NCBI GenBank assembly: GCA_022821725.1
Contig: JAJEDB010000046.1
Location: 28,745-92,744, forward strand
From: Candidatus Poribacteria bacterium
GTDB lineage: Bacteria; Poribacteria; WGA-4E; WGA-3G
Length of the DNA: 64,000 bases
Direction: 5' to 3'
A program made the translations under genes and the position numbers. This document shows positions 1-8,363 of the stretch, piece after piece. A model generated the notes under the pieces. It was not told where the DNA came from and ran no database searches. It saw nothing but the letters and a program-made list of their open reading frames with translations. How positions within the stretch are numbered: the first letter of the stretch is position 1; each line of letters starts with the position of its first letter.

Positions 1-2
1 AC

Positions 3-605
3 CGTTTTGACAACTTCTTCGCGGCTAATCTGGATACTTATGTCTCCGGGACCATCATGATGTATGATGTAGAGGGCCCTGGTCGCACCGCTGTCTCGCC
101 CGATATCCTCGTCTCTTTCGGCATAGGCAAGAAACTCCGCCGCACTTATAAGGCGTGGGAAGAGGGGAAGCCGCCGGACTTCGTGATGGAGTTTTCGAGC
201 AAAGGGACGTTTCAAAATGACTTAGGACATAAAAAGGCACATTACGCGTCAATGGGCATACCGGAGTATTTCCTCTGCGATATAGATAGACGTTATTTGC
301 CGATGCCGCTGATGGGGTTTCGGCTCAAAGATGGGACTTATGAACGGATATCGGAGAACGTCGATGGCAGTATCTCCTCTGTGATATTAGGCGTATCGTT
401 TCATCTGCTGGATGCGGGATTATCCGTTTATGAGGAGACGACGGGGCAGTGGCTGCAAACGCCTGCTGAGGCGGCAGAGCAGCGTGCAGAACAAGAAGCT
501 GCCGCACGGGCGCGTGAAGCCGCCGCACGCGCGGAAGCGGAAGCAGAAGCCTCGCGTCTACGCGAAGAACTTGAGCGTCTCAAAGCGCGCTTGTCAGATG
601 ACTAA
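3..605 (+). CDS. Uma2 family (DUF820) PD-(D/E)XK nuclease-like protein, 5' end cut by window
   Basis: The frame is open from base 3, so the true start lies outside the window; the first internal ATGs (57, 60) fall inside the conserved domain and are unlikely starts. The visible part has the Uma2 core: 'SPDILVSF', then 'VMEFSSKGT' and 'GIPEYFLCD', which carry the acidic and lysine/tyrosine positions of the PD-(D/E)XK-like fold. The last 50 or so residues are almost only A, E and R and should form a coiled coil, a tail common on Uma2 paralogues in cyanobacteria and related uncultured groups. Members occur in many copies per genome and their biological role is not settled; nuclease activity is inferred from the fold. 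The next gene starts 78 bases downstream. Confidence 0.85.
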   Translation, partial: RFDNFFAANLDTYVSGTIMMYDVEGPGRTAVSPDILVSFGIGKKLRRTYKAWEEGKPPDFVMEFSSKGTFQNDLGHKKAHYASMGIPEYFLCDIDRRYLPMPLMGFRLKDGTYERISENVDGSISSVILGVSFHLLDAGLSVYEETTGQWLQTPAEAAEQRAEQEAAARAREAAARAEAEAEASRLREELERLKARLSDD

Positions 606-683
606 CGCTTCGTGCGTGGTCCCAAAAATTATCCAAAATTTCCTGCCATTTTAGAAAATCACGCCCTTACAATGGAGGCCACT

Positions 684-1898
684 ATGGAAAAACAGTTCAA
701 AGTGAGAGCGGCGCATTGCGATTATCGCGCAACGGAGGAGGAGATTTATCAAACGCTCCGCCGTATCACCGATCCGCTCACCCGTGCTTGGAAACCGATT
801 GAGACCGCCAAGAAGGTGGTCATGAAGTTTAATATGATGAAACCCGCTGAGCGCATTATCTACTTTGAAGGCCGCCGCCGAGAATTGGTAGACGATGCCG
901 TCTGTCGTGCCGTGTTGCGATTAATCAAGGAACACACCACGGCGCAGTTGGTCGCTACCGACACGAACCCGTATACCCACGGGCATCGGATGCCCCCCAA
1001 TTTCAACTATGAATACCTTCTCAAAGAATTCGACGTACAGTTCGTCGATTCCAACCTACCCCCCTTCACGGTCTACGATGTTCCCGGCGGCGGTTCAATG
1101 TTCGATCGGTATACATTGAGTTCCTGTTTTGACGATGCCGATGCCGTCGTCTCTGTGGCGAAGATGAAGAATCACGCCTTCATGGGCATTACTTTGTGCA
1201 CCAAAAACCTGTTCGGGTTGCCACCGATGCTGCTCCCAGAGGGCAGAACACGCAGTTATTACCATCATCTCATCCGACTCTCCTATGTGCTTCCGGATCT
1301 CGCACTCATCACGAAGCCGTGCCTCAATATCATCGATGCGTTGACGGGGCAGTGGGGACGCGAATGGGGTGGTGTCGGCAGAATCTGTAACGCACTCATC
1401 GCAGGCGATCATCCGATCTCCACTGACACCGTCGGGATGCACCTGATGGGACACGATCCACAGTCCGACTGGCCCACACCGCCCTTCAAGCGCGATCGGA
1501 ACCATATCCTCATCGCAGCACAGCGCGGATACGGCACTGTCAACTTGGATGAAATTGACTGGGAGAGTGAAGTCAAGGCACCCTTGGCGGAGTTTGATTC
1601 TGTCGAAACGGATACATCGGAAACGGTCGCCAACTGGCGGCGAACGACGTGTGAGCAGGGATTGGTTTATCTCGAAAACCAGAAGGACTTGATTGACCGC
1701 TATCGTAACAATTTCATCTATATGCAAGGCGGCGAAGTCGTTTGGAGCGGGCCGGATCCCTCGAATCTCGGCAGCCGTCGACAATTGAGCGGCGACAAAA
1801 AGGACAGTGCACTCTGGCTGAAACTTGTCGATGCCGAAGAGCATGAAGGTGAACGTTTCAACGTCTATGCGGAGTGTCTGAAACCCTTTGCGGCGTAA
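684..1898 (+). CDS. DUF362 domain-containing protein
   Basis: A protein of 404 residues. I chose ATG 684 because GGAGG at 674-678 lies five bases upstream; the frame is open back to 612 but has no better ribosome site. The family signature is clear in the middle: 'VVSVAKMKNHAFMGIT' followed by 'KNLFGLPP', and near the N-terminus a lysine-rich strand ('KKVVMKFNMMKP'). DUF362 proteins are often ferredoxin-like or fused to 4Fe-4S domains. This one has no CxxCxxC cluster, so it is the cluster-free type, whose reaction is unknown. A PhyH oxygenase starts 41 bases downstream on the same strand, so the two are probably co-transcribed. Family call is firm; function is not known. Confidence 0.85.
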   Translation: MEKQFKVRAAHCDYRATEEEIYQTLRRITDPLTRAWKPIETAKKVVMKFNMMKPAERIIYFEGRRRELVDDAVCRAVLRLIKEHTTAQLVATDTNPYTHGHRMPPNFNYEYLLKEFDVQFVDSNLPPFTVYDVPGGGSMFDRYTLSSCFDDADAVVSVAKMKNHAFMGITLCTKNLFGLPPMLLPEGRTRSYYHHLIRLSYVLPDLALITKPCLNIIDALTGQWGREWGGVGRICNALIAGDHPISTDTVGMHLMGHDPQSDWPTPPFKRDRNHILIAAQRGYGTVNLDEIDWESEVKAPLAEFDSVETDTSETVANWRRTTCEQGLVYLENQKDLIDRYRNNFIYMQGGEVVWSGPDPSNLGSRRQLSGDKKDSALWLKLVDAEEHEGERFNVYAECLKPFAA

Positions 1899-1939
1899 AA
1901 GTTCCGTATTCAATTTCGCTCACGAAAGGAGAACTCAAA

Positions 1940-2692
1940 ATGGGCATCACCGAAGCGGAAAAGAAGCAATTGGACGAACAGGGATGCATTGTTATCCCAG
2001 ATGTGCTTTCCGATGCGGAGATTGCGGTCTACAAAGCCGACATACTCCGGTTGGCGGAAGAAGAAAAACAGAACGGCTTGGCGCGTCAACATACCGATGG
2101 GTATGGGCAGCACGTCCGTTGGTTAGTCAACAAGGGACAGCTGTATGAGCAGCTCGTCGCTCGCCCGAAGGTGATGCCCTACTTTGAACACCTACTCGGT
2201 CCGGATTATACGCTCAGCACCCTCACTTCCAATATTATCGATCCGGGCGCGCCGGATGGTGGCTACCATGTCGATAGCGTGCTTGGAACGATGCCGGAGC
2301 CCCTGCCCAGTTTCCCGTTGGTCGCTAACAGTCTTTGGTTGCTCGACGATTTCACGCCGGAGAACGGCGGCACGCGTCATGTGCCAGGTATCCATCTGCA
2401 GCGGATCAAACCGCCTCCGGGCACTACCCACCACCCCGATGAGGTTCGGCTCTCCGCCCCGAAAGGTTCTGTGTTCCTCTTTAACGGTGCGATCTGGCAC
2501 TCCGCGGGTGCCAACAAAACCGATCAGCAGCGCATTGCTCTGATATGTTTCTGTTGTCGTTCGTTTGTCAAACCGATGTTCGACTTCGTGCATCATCTCA
2601 AGCCGGAGGTCCTTGAACGCGCCACCCCGACCATGCGCCGTATCTACGGGTTCGATTCCCAACCCCAACCCCCAGATCAACCCGAACGGTAA
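1940..2692 (+). CDS. Phytanoyl-CoA dioxygenase (PhyH) family protein
   Basis: A protein of 250 residues starting at ATG 1940, with AAAGGAG at 1925-1931. It is a predicted Fe(II)/2-oxoglutarate dioxygenase. The HxD pair is H110-V-D112 ('GYHVDSV'), the distal iron ligand is H187 ('IWHSAG'), and R198 is placed to bind 2-oxoglutarate. The double-stranded beta-helix core is complete, so the enzyme should be active. The substrate cannot be read from sequence; family members hydroxylate fatty acyl-CoAs, osmolytes and natural products. It follows the DUF362 gene closely and is one of six PhyH genes in the window; it is distant from the tandem pair at 5-6.8 kb. Confidence 0.9.
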   Translation: MGITEAEKKQLDEQGCIVIPDVLSDAEIAVYKADILRLAEEEKQNGLARQHTDGYGQHVRWLVNKGQLYEQLVARPKVMPYFEHLLGPDYTLSTLTSNIIDPGAPDGGYHVDSVLGTMPEPLPSFPLVANSLWLLDDFTPENGGTRHVPGIHLQRIKPPPGTTHHPDEVRLSAPKGSVFLFNGAIWHSAGANKTDQQRIALICFCCRSFVKPMFDFVHHLKPEVLERATPTMRRIYGFDSQPQPPDQPER

Positions 2693-2940
2693 TTGCCTTC
2701 TGTGCGTGGGGTCCTAATCTCACCAATAGGCAGACGCAACTTACGGAGAGACATCCCGACAAACCTATATTCTGAATTCCTCCACACCTGTCAGTTCTCC
2801 TGTCATATCACTTGCAGGACTTACGCAAGGATGGAAAAACGAAACGATGGAAGGTAAGGTGCTGCTTGATCGGGGCAGAGATATGAAAATTTTATAGTAA
2901 TTCACAGTAAGCATTTCAGAAAAGAGCATTGTAATCCCTT

Positions 2941-3195
2941 CTGGACGAGTATATTCACGACGGCAAAACAGCAGAGGCGATCGCTGATCGCTACCATACG
3001 GTTACACTGGGGCAGGTCTACGCTACAATCCTATATTATCTGCAAAACCGAGAAAAAGTTGGGGCATATTTGGAAAATTATCTGGAATACTGCCGGAAGG
3101 CACGAGAGGAATACGAGAAAAATCCGCCCCCTGGTGTTATTCGCCTACGTGAACTTATCGCAGAAAGGAAAACTGTTTCTGATAATTCAACCTAA
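2941..3195 (+). pseudogene. 5'-truncated DUF433 antitoxin-like remnant
   Basis: The frame beginning at CTG 2941 reads 84 residues to TAA 3193-3195. It contains 'KTAEAIADRYHTVTLGQVYA' and then 'YYLQNREKVGAYLE', which match the C-terminal half of DUF433-type antitoxins (recognition helix region and tail). There is no ATG, and an in-frame stop (2932-2934) sits just upstream, so the N-terminal half ('GxPxIxGTRI' part) is missing. The 250 bases before it (2693-2940) hold no gene I can recognise. I read it as decayed antitoxin debris. A small functional gene with a rare start is less likely. No toxin partner is next to it. Confidence 0.5.
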
Positions 3196-3297
3196 AAATG
3201 TCTTGATATCCCAACAGACTTATGGCATAATTGTTAAAGGTTGAGCAATTTCACATTGTAAAAACCTGCCCGAAATTTAACGCAATCGTAGGAGATC

Positions 3298-3933
3298 ATG
3301 AGATCAGCTCGCTATACCGATAATGTTTTCATCAATTGCCCATTTGATTTAATGTATAAGCCATTGTTTGATGCGATGGTGTTTACGGTGCATGACTGTG
3401 GTTTCATTGCCCGATGTGCACTTGAAGAAGAAGACGCAAGTCAGGTCCGCATTGATAAAATTTACAACATCATTGCGGATTGTCGTTATGGAATTCACGA
3501 TATATCCAGAACGGAATTAGACGAGAATTCGGGGTTTCCTCGATTTAATATGCCTCTGGAATTCGGTGTTTTTTTGGGCGCAAAGAAATTTGGGATAGCC
3601 GAGCAGAAAAGGAAAAAATGTCTCGTCTTAGACAAAGAGCCATATCGGTATCAGCAATTTATTTCAGATATTGCTGGACAAGACCTTCAGGCACACAATA
3701 ACCATGTTGAAACGATTGTGAGAGTCGTCCGAAATTGGCTCCGCACTGCATCAGGACGGCGGACGATTCCAGGTGGGAGCACCATTTGGAGGCATTATCA
3801 AGAATTTCTGAGAGCTTTGCCGCGAACCGCTGAAAGATTTCAGTTAGAGGTTGAAGATATGATCTTTAATGACTACACTTTGGTACTTGAGGAATGGTTA
3901 AAAACTAGTGATGATGAATCTATTGAGGCATAG
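3298..3933 (+). CDS. Conserved Rossmannoid protein, TIR / nucleoside-deoxyribosyltransferase-like (function unknown)
   Basis: A protein of 211 residues at ATG 3298 (AGGAG three bases upstream). I recognise a widespread bacterial family with the N-terminal motif 'NVFINCPFD' but no firm name. The strand-helix order resembles TIR and nucleoside 2-deoxyribosyltransferase folds: strand 'VFINCPFD', helix, strand 'GFIARCALE', helix 'RIDKIYNIIADC', strand 'YGIHDISR', a 'PLEFGVFLGAKKFG' helix with a conserved glutamate, and strand 'KKCLVLDKE'. The E in 'PLEFG' would be the catalytic position by analogy. That would make it a candidate NAD- or nucleotide-cleaving enzyme, possibly defensive, but this is inference from fold logic. 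It is followed 18 bases later by a small basic protein, apparently as one unit. Confidence 0.6.
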   Translation: MRSARYTDNVFINCPFDLMYKPLFDAMVFTVHDCGFIARCALEEEDASQVRIDKIYNIIADCRYGIHDISRTELDENSGFPRFNMPLEFGVFLGAKKFGIAEQKRKKCLVLDKEPYRYQQFISDIAGQDLQAHNNHVETIVRVVRNWLRTASGRRTIPGGSTIWRHYQEFLRALPRTAERFQLEVEDMIFNDYTLVLEEWLKTSDDESIEA

Positions 3934-3951
3934 TTCAAGGAGGTGATTCAC

Positions 3952-4128
3952 ATGGCAAGGCGGAGAACTGTTAAATCTACTCCCAAACGAGGGAAATTGA
4001 CAAGAAGAAAGGTTAGACAGGTAGTAAAACAGGTTGTTCAGGAGATGCACGCCGAAAAAGCAATGACTCCAACACAGCAGGCGGATGCTACGGCTTCCGA
4101 ATCCAAAACACCGTCTAAAACCGCGTAG
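3952..4128 (+). CDS. Small basic protein of unknown function
   Basis: A 58-residue protein at ATG 3952; AAGGAGG at 3937-3943 is an excellent ribosome site and rules out the in-frame GTG at 3943. The first 25 residues are rich in arginine and lysine ('MARRRTVKSTPKRGKLTRRK'), then a short amphipathic helix ('VRQVVKQVVQEM'), then a polar Thr/Ser/Ala tail. It has no signal peptide or membrane segment. I do not recognise the family. The basic N-terminus suggests nucleic-acid binding. Its 18-base spacing from the TIR-like gene suggests the two act together. Confidence 0.55.
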   Translation: MARRRTVKSTPKRGKLTRRKVRQVVKQVVQEMHAEKAMTPTQQADATASESKTPSKTA

Positions 4129-4247
4129 TATCGAAAAGCGGTCCGAGGAGGCGATTCGCGCGGCAAGACAAATAACTATCGCAATCCTTTCCAAGGAAAA
4201 ATAAACCCGCTCCTATACGGATACAGATGTGTAAATTGAAGATTACT

Positions 4248-5027
4248 TCAGTTTCCAATCACTGAACGCTTAAGTGTTCCCCAGGTTACCGCAAGCTTCC
4301 CCGATGCCTCGACGGCTAAGGCATCTCGCATATTCATCGTGATGTCCTGGATCTCGTCTTCCGTCAACGCCTGATTGAACATTGCAACCTCATCCAACAC
4401 GCCTGACCAATAATCGCCTCTCGGATTCCCCCAGCGTCCAATTCGGACGGGTTCCGTATTGTGATCCGGCGGGATTTCGGTCTTGGTTTCGCCCTCCATC
4501 ACACCGTCAAAATACGCCCGAAGGAACGTGCCATCAAAGGTCGCAGCAACGTGATGCCATTTGCCATCCGCAGCGACCGTCTTGCTAAAGGCGGTCTTCC
4601 AGGCACCGGCAGTGGTATAGTTCACGCCAAGTAGTTTCGTATTGCCCGCAATGAATATGCCATAATTCCTGGGGTTCCCAGCGACAGGCTCCTTCCCGAT
4701 CACGGTTTGCCAGAGACCCGTTGGCTCCGTTTGGATCCACGCCGATATTGTGTATTCGGTGAGGTCGAACGCTTTATCGTGTGGGATTTCTACGATATTA
4801 CCATCACCGTTGAATTCGAGAGCCGTTCCTATTTTGCCTTGAACCCATTTCGCACCCTGAATATCGCCAGCATGCCCGTTTCCAGAGGCATCTTCCGCTG
4901 TCCCGCCTTGGTTTTCGTCGAAAAGCCACGCGCCAACGAGCGCGTCTTCTAAGACATCTGCTACACTGATGCCAGTGCCACATAGCAGGATCATCAATAT
5001 CATCACAGGTGATTTCCAAGCAATCAT
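4248..5027 (-). CDS. Secreted LamG / concanavalin A-like jellyroll protein
   Basis: A protein of 259 residues with an N-terminal signal peptide (about residues 1-23, hydrophobic 'MILMILLCGTGISVADV'). One LamG-like domain follows: 'GAWLFDENQGGTAEDASGNG' opens it, and 'WHHVAATFDGTFLRAYFDG' and 'DEVAMFNQALTEDEI' are typical later strands. The C-terminal tail ends with a short 'KLAVTWGTLK' segment that I associate with secreted LamG proteins of Poribacteria. The domain usually binds glycans or matrix proteins. It is the last gene of a minus-strand run PhyH-PhyH-LamG, 27 bases after the second PhyH, so it is probably in that operon. Confidence 0.8.
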   Translation of the reverse strand: MIAWKSPVMILMILLCGTGISVADVLEDALVGAWLFDENQGGTAEDASGNGHAGDIQGAKWVQGKIGTALEFNGDGNIVEIPHDKAFDLTEYTISAWIQTEPTGLWQTVIGKEPVAGNPRNYGIFIAGNTKLLGVNYTTAGAWKTAFSKTVAADGKWHHVAATFDGTFLRAYFDGVMEGETKTEIPPDHNTEPVRIGRWGNPRGDYWSGVLDEVAMFNQALTEDEIQDITMNMRDALAVEASGKLAVTWGTLKRSVIGN

Positions 5028-5054
5028 TGTTAGGTATTCCTTTGGTGTTGTAGG

Positions 5055-5918
5055 TCAAGCGGATTCGGGGGTTGGGCGCACATCGCGCTCGACCTCGTGA
5101 ACTTTATCGGGGAAGGTCTTACCGCGAATCCACATGACAGGTTGTCTTTGTCTACTTTTGAGTGCCGCAGGATGTGCCCATTCTGCTTGTGCACTGAGGT
5201 AGTGGATGACATAACTCCGACGGAACCGCAGGCTATGGTTATCCGTGCTCTTATGCAAGAGATGGCTATGGAACCAAATAACCGCACCCGGTGGCACCTC
5301 TACTGGAACACCCTCTTCATCGCGGGCACCCCGTGCGAGTTTGAACTCCCGCTGTTGCGAGCCTTCGAGGTCGTCATGCTCAAAAATATCCCGTTTGTGG
5401 CTACCGGGAATCACATAGAGACAACCGTTCTCCCGATCTGCTGTGTCGATAGCCGTCCATGTCCCGACGGTCGTTTCCGTATTAAACCGGTTGCGAAAGT
5501 AGAACTTGTCCTGATGCCATGGGAAACCGAGACCGATCTTCGGTGCCTTCCAGATAAATAGATTATTGATCCCAAGGATGTCCGGGCCGAGGATGTCAAC
5601 GAGTGGATCCGTGAGCCGCGGATCGCGCACACGCGCGAGGAATTCGGGGCAGTAACAACTCGGATGATGGATTTTGTGCATCGCATAGATGCCTTGCTCT
5701 TCCACTTTCCCGTCTCTGACGAGCGCGTTCTGATCCATGTGCGTATCTGGATATGGACGTTTTCCATCCACGACCTCTTCAGCAACTTGACGAAGGGCAT
5801 CGTTCTCTTCAGCAGTGAATACGTTCAGACGAACAAGATAGCCGTTCTCGTTCCAATAGGAAAGTTCATCTGAACGCAAGCCAAAACGTAGGTCTTGTCG
5901 TGTTGAATCTGTATTCAT
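5055..5918 (-). CDS. Phytanoyl-CoA dioxygenase family protein (tandem copy 2)
   Basis: A protein of 287 residues. The iron-binding HxD is H135-Q-D137 ('PWHQDKFYF'), the distal histidine is within 'HSHLLHKS' (about H217-H222), and arginines follow at 'RFRRSY'. It is a close paralogue of the gene just upstream (5928-6779): most of the length aligns with no large gap and the conserved blocks are nearly identical, while N- and C-terminal tails differ. The copies are nine bases apart and must come from a tandem duplication. Substrate unknown; two retained active sites suggest related but distinct substrates. Confidence 0.9.
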   Translation of the reverse strand: MNTDSTRQDLRFGLRSDELSYWNENGYLVRLNVFTAEENDALRQVAEEVVDGKRPYPDTHMDQNALVRDGKVEEQGIYAMHKIHHPSCYCPEFLARVRDPRLTDPLVDILGPDILGINNLFIWKAPKIGLGFPWHQDKFYFRNRFNTETTVGTWTAIDTADRENGCLYVIPGSHKRDIFEHDDLEGSQQREFKLARGARDEEGVPVEVPPGAVIWFHSHLLHKSTDNHSLRFRRSYVIHYLSAQAEWAHPAALKSRQRQPVMWIRGKTFPDKVHEVERDVRPTPESA

Positions 5919-5927
5919 CGTGGTTTC

Positions 5928-6779
5928 CTAAAATTCGGGGATGGGGACGACATCACGTTCGACTTCTTGAACTTTACCCGGATAGGTCTTACCGCGAATC
6001 CACATAACAGCGGACCCACCCTCCGGTTTAGGTTTTACCCATTCCGCTTGCGCGCTCAGGTAATGGGCGACGAAACTCCGGCGGAACCGCAGGCTGTGAT
6101 TGTCCATACTCTTATGAAGAAGATGGCTATGGAACCAGATAACCGCACCGGGTGGCACTTCCACCGCGACCCCATCCTCATCACTAACACCGCGTGCCAA
6201 CTTAAATTCTCGTTGTTGTGAGCCTTCGAGGTCGTCGTGCTGAAAGATATCCCATTTATGGCTACCGGGGATAACGTAGAGACAACCGTTCTCTTTGTCT
6301 GCCGGATCGATAGCCGTCCATGTCCCGACTGTTGTCTCCGTATTAAACCGAGTGCGGAAATAGAACTTATCTTGATGCCACGGGAAACCGAGACCGATCT
6401 TCGGTGCCTTCCAGATAAACAGCGTGTTGATACCGAGGATATCTGGACCGAGTAGATCGACAAGTGGATCCGTGAGGCGCGGATCTCGGACACGGGCAAG
6501 GAATTCTGGGTCGTAGCAGCTCGGAAAATGGATTTTGTGCATCGCATAGATGCCTTGCTGCGCTGCTTTCCCATCCCTGACGAGCGCATTCTGATCGATG
6601 TGTACGGTTGGAAATGGACGTTTCCTGTCTACAATGTCTTCAGCGACTTGACGGAATGCATCGTTCTCTTCGGGGGTAAATACATTCAAGCGGACGAGGT
6701 AACCGTTCTTGTTCCAGAATGCGCGTTCATCCGGGCTTAGTTTAAAACGTTGATCCTGTGGCGTTGGTTCTTCCTTCAT
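5928..6779 (-). CDS. Phytanoyl-CoA dioxygenase family protein (tandem copy 1)
   Basis: A protein of 283 residues. The frame is open to an ATG at 6785, but the AGGAG site directly abuts that codon; the next in-frame ATG at 6779 has a six-base spacing and is the better start ('MKEEPTPQ'). The active-site pattern is the same as in its neighbour: 'PWHQDKFYF', 'HSHLLHKS' and 'RFRRSF'. It is the first gene of the PhyH-PhyH-LamG run and divergent from the PhyH gene at 6991, so the 211-base gap between them should hold promoters for both. Confidence 0.9.
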   Translation of the reverse strand: MKEEPTPQDQRFKLSPDERAFWNKNGYLVRLNVFTPEENDAFRQVAEDIVDRKRPFPTVHIDQNALVRDGKAAQQGIYAMHKIHFPSCYDPEFLARVRDPRLTDPLVDLLGPDILGINTLFIWKAPKIGLGFPWHQDKFYFRTRFNTETTVGTWTAIDPADKENGCLYVIPGSHKWDIFQHDDLEGSQQREFKLARGVSDEDGVAVEVPPGAVIWFHSHLLHKSMDNHSLRFRRSFVAHYLSAQAEWVKPKPEGGSAVMWIRGKTYPGKVQEVERDVVPIPEF

Positions 6780-6917
6780 GGTCATCTCCTGTTTTTTGAT
6801 TTGCAGCGGTGGACGACAATCTTTTGAACTCCTATTGAGATAATAACATATTTGGTGGGAAAGTCAAGCCCGTTAATTTCTTAAAACTGAATGTCCCTGA
6901 ATGCTATGCACTAAAGT

Positions 6918-6946
6918 TTGGGAAAATACGCGAATTATGCTAAAAT
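6918..6946 (+). promoter_or_regulatory. Putative sigma70-type promoter for the PhyH gene at 6991
   Basis: TTGGGA at 6918-6923 and TAAAAT at 6941-6946 are separated by exactly 17 bases. Transcription would start near 6953, about 38 bases before ATG 6991, leaving room for the GGGAG ribosome site. It lies in the divergent gap between two PhyH genes. Confidence 0.55.
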
Positions 6947-6990
6947 AGCGTACTGGTTCAAGGTCACCGTCTAACATAGGGAGAACGACA

Positions 6991-8169
6991 ATGAGCACGA
7001 ATGAAGCACAACTGAAAGAGACTTACCGCGCCACAGCGTTTGCAGATTTCCAACCTGAACTTTCGGCACCGGGTGCCACCCCTGAAAGATTGGCATACCT
7101 GAAGGAGCACGGTTTTGTCATCATTAATGACTTTGTTGATAACCCGTGGATCCCCATTCTCCGAGAGGCAGGTCGCCGCGTCACTGAGGCGTGTGCACCC
7201 GAAAACGTCTACGACAAAATCGACGCCTCGAAAGGGTACGTCCACCGTGCCGCCGAAGATGAACCCTGGGCGATCCGAGGACTCATCCATCCCGCTTTTG
7301 ATGAGTCGAGTTTCGCCGAGTTCCACGGTTCTTCGGATTTCCTGGATTTTGTTGCCTCTTGGTGTCACGGACTTCAACCTGAGGACCTGACGTTTAGTGG
7401 GATGTTGCTGTGGGCAAATCCACGAAAACAGCAGAACGGACCCAGTTGGCACAGAGATGTGACATGGTGGGGGGACGGAGCAAGCTACTTCTCACAGCGG
7501 GAAATCCGTGGAGACACCCCCGAAGACTATTCCGAAGAGGTAGAACGGATCCGATGGAAAGAAATTCAAGAAAGCAACGAGAAACGAATTGCCGAACGGA
7601 ACGGTGTGAGCATGTTTCTGGCACTCACAGATGACGAATGCCATGAACTTATCCCCGGTAGCCATCATCGATGGCGCACCCCCTTTGAGCATGACGTGCT
7701 ACTGCCACAGACGATGAAGGATCAAGGGGTCCCCTATACACCGAGTTGGAACGGCGTGGATCCATTGCCCGGTCAGGTGGCTATCCGGCTCAAGCCGGGC
7801 GAGGCACTCATCCGCAATGGCAATAACATCCACACAGGACACACCGTGCCTGAACGCGAGCGAAACACCTTGTCGATCGGTTGGTCGAAATGGTCAGGTG
7901 AATTCAGCGGCGAGCCTTCGACTGCAGACGCTCGAAACGCTTGGCAACTCGATCCTGCGGTCCGAGACGCTTTACCGCACGCGTTTATGAAGACCGCATG
8001 GGACCGGTGGGCAGAAACCCAGACACTCGGCGATACGCTTGAGGATCGATATGCTGGATATGACATCCGGCAGATTAAGTCTGGGAAGGTCGTCGGCTGG
8101 CGGACTGAATTGGAACGTCAAGCTGCCGCTGCAGGTGACGCCTGGGAAGCTTTCCAAACCGCCGTCTAA
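6991..8169 (+). CDS. Phytanoyl-CoA dioxygenase family protein (long form)
   Basis: A protein of 392 residues starting at ATG 6991 with GGGAG at 6979-6983. It is longer than the usual PhyH protein (250-300) because of a segment after the HxD site. The iron site is H154-R-D156 ('SWHRDVTWWG'), with a distal histidine at about 281-284 ('NNIHTGH') and arginine at about 291. 'HELIPGSHHRW' is the typical strand before the distal part of the barrel. Function: predicted Fe(II)/2-oxoglutarate oxygenase of unknown substrate. It stands alone on the plus strand with its own promoter and is followed by a 194-base gap before the ATP-grasp locus. Confidence 0.88.
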   Translation: MSTNEAQLKETYRATAFADFQPELSAPGATPERLAYLKEHGFVIINDFVDNPWIPILREAGRRVTEACAPENVYDKIDASKGYVHRAAEDEPWAIRGLIHPAFDESSFAEFHGSSDFLDFVASWCHGLQPEDLTFSGMLLWANPRKQQNGPSWHRDVTWWGDGASYFSQREIRGDTPEDYSEEVERIRWKEIQESNEKRIAERNGVSMFLALTDDECHELIPGSHHRWRTPFEHDVLLPQTMKDQGVPYTPSWNGVDPLPGQVAIRLKPGEALIRNGNNIHTGHTVPERERNTLSIGWSKWSGEFSGEPSTADARNAWQLDPAVRDALPHAFMKTAWDRWAETQTLGDTLEDRYAGYDIRQIKSGKVVGWRTELERQAAAAGDAWEAFQTAV

Positions 8170-8294
8170 TACCGCAGCTCAGCGCAAACTTAGGACGATA
8201 CGCGCTATCATGTTGCTCCAACTATCCGATTTTTTGTGTAGTTGGAGCAGCCTTAATTTTTTTCAGGTTCTCTTCCATTTCATAAAGATTTTGC

Positions 8295-8323
8295 TTGACT
8301 TTGCATCGCAAGTATGGCATTAT
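8295..8323 (+). promoter_or_regulatory. Putative promoter of the ATP-grasp / alpha-E locus
   Basis: TTGACT (8295-8300) and CATTAT (8318-8323) are separated by 17 bases. The predicted start of transcription is about 35 bases upstream of ATG 8364, leaving room for the AGAGGAGG site at 8347-8354. Confidence 0.5.
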
Positions 8324-8363
8324 TGAATTCTTGACAGGACTGAGGTAGAGGAGGTGTATTGCG

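Noticed and set aside
1095..1913. A 272-codon open frame on the minus strand opposite the DUF362 gene
   Set aside because: It is the antisense shadow of a clear conserved gene, with no family motif and no ribosome site.
2811..2835. CAGGACTTACGCAAGG, similar to the ends of some insertion sequences; a related GGACTTACAC at 23870
   Set aside because: No transposase, partner end or target duplication could be found; too short to call.
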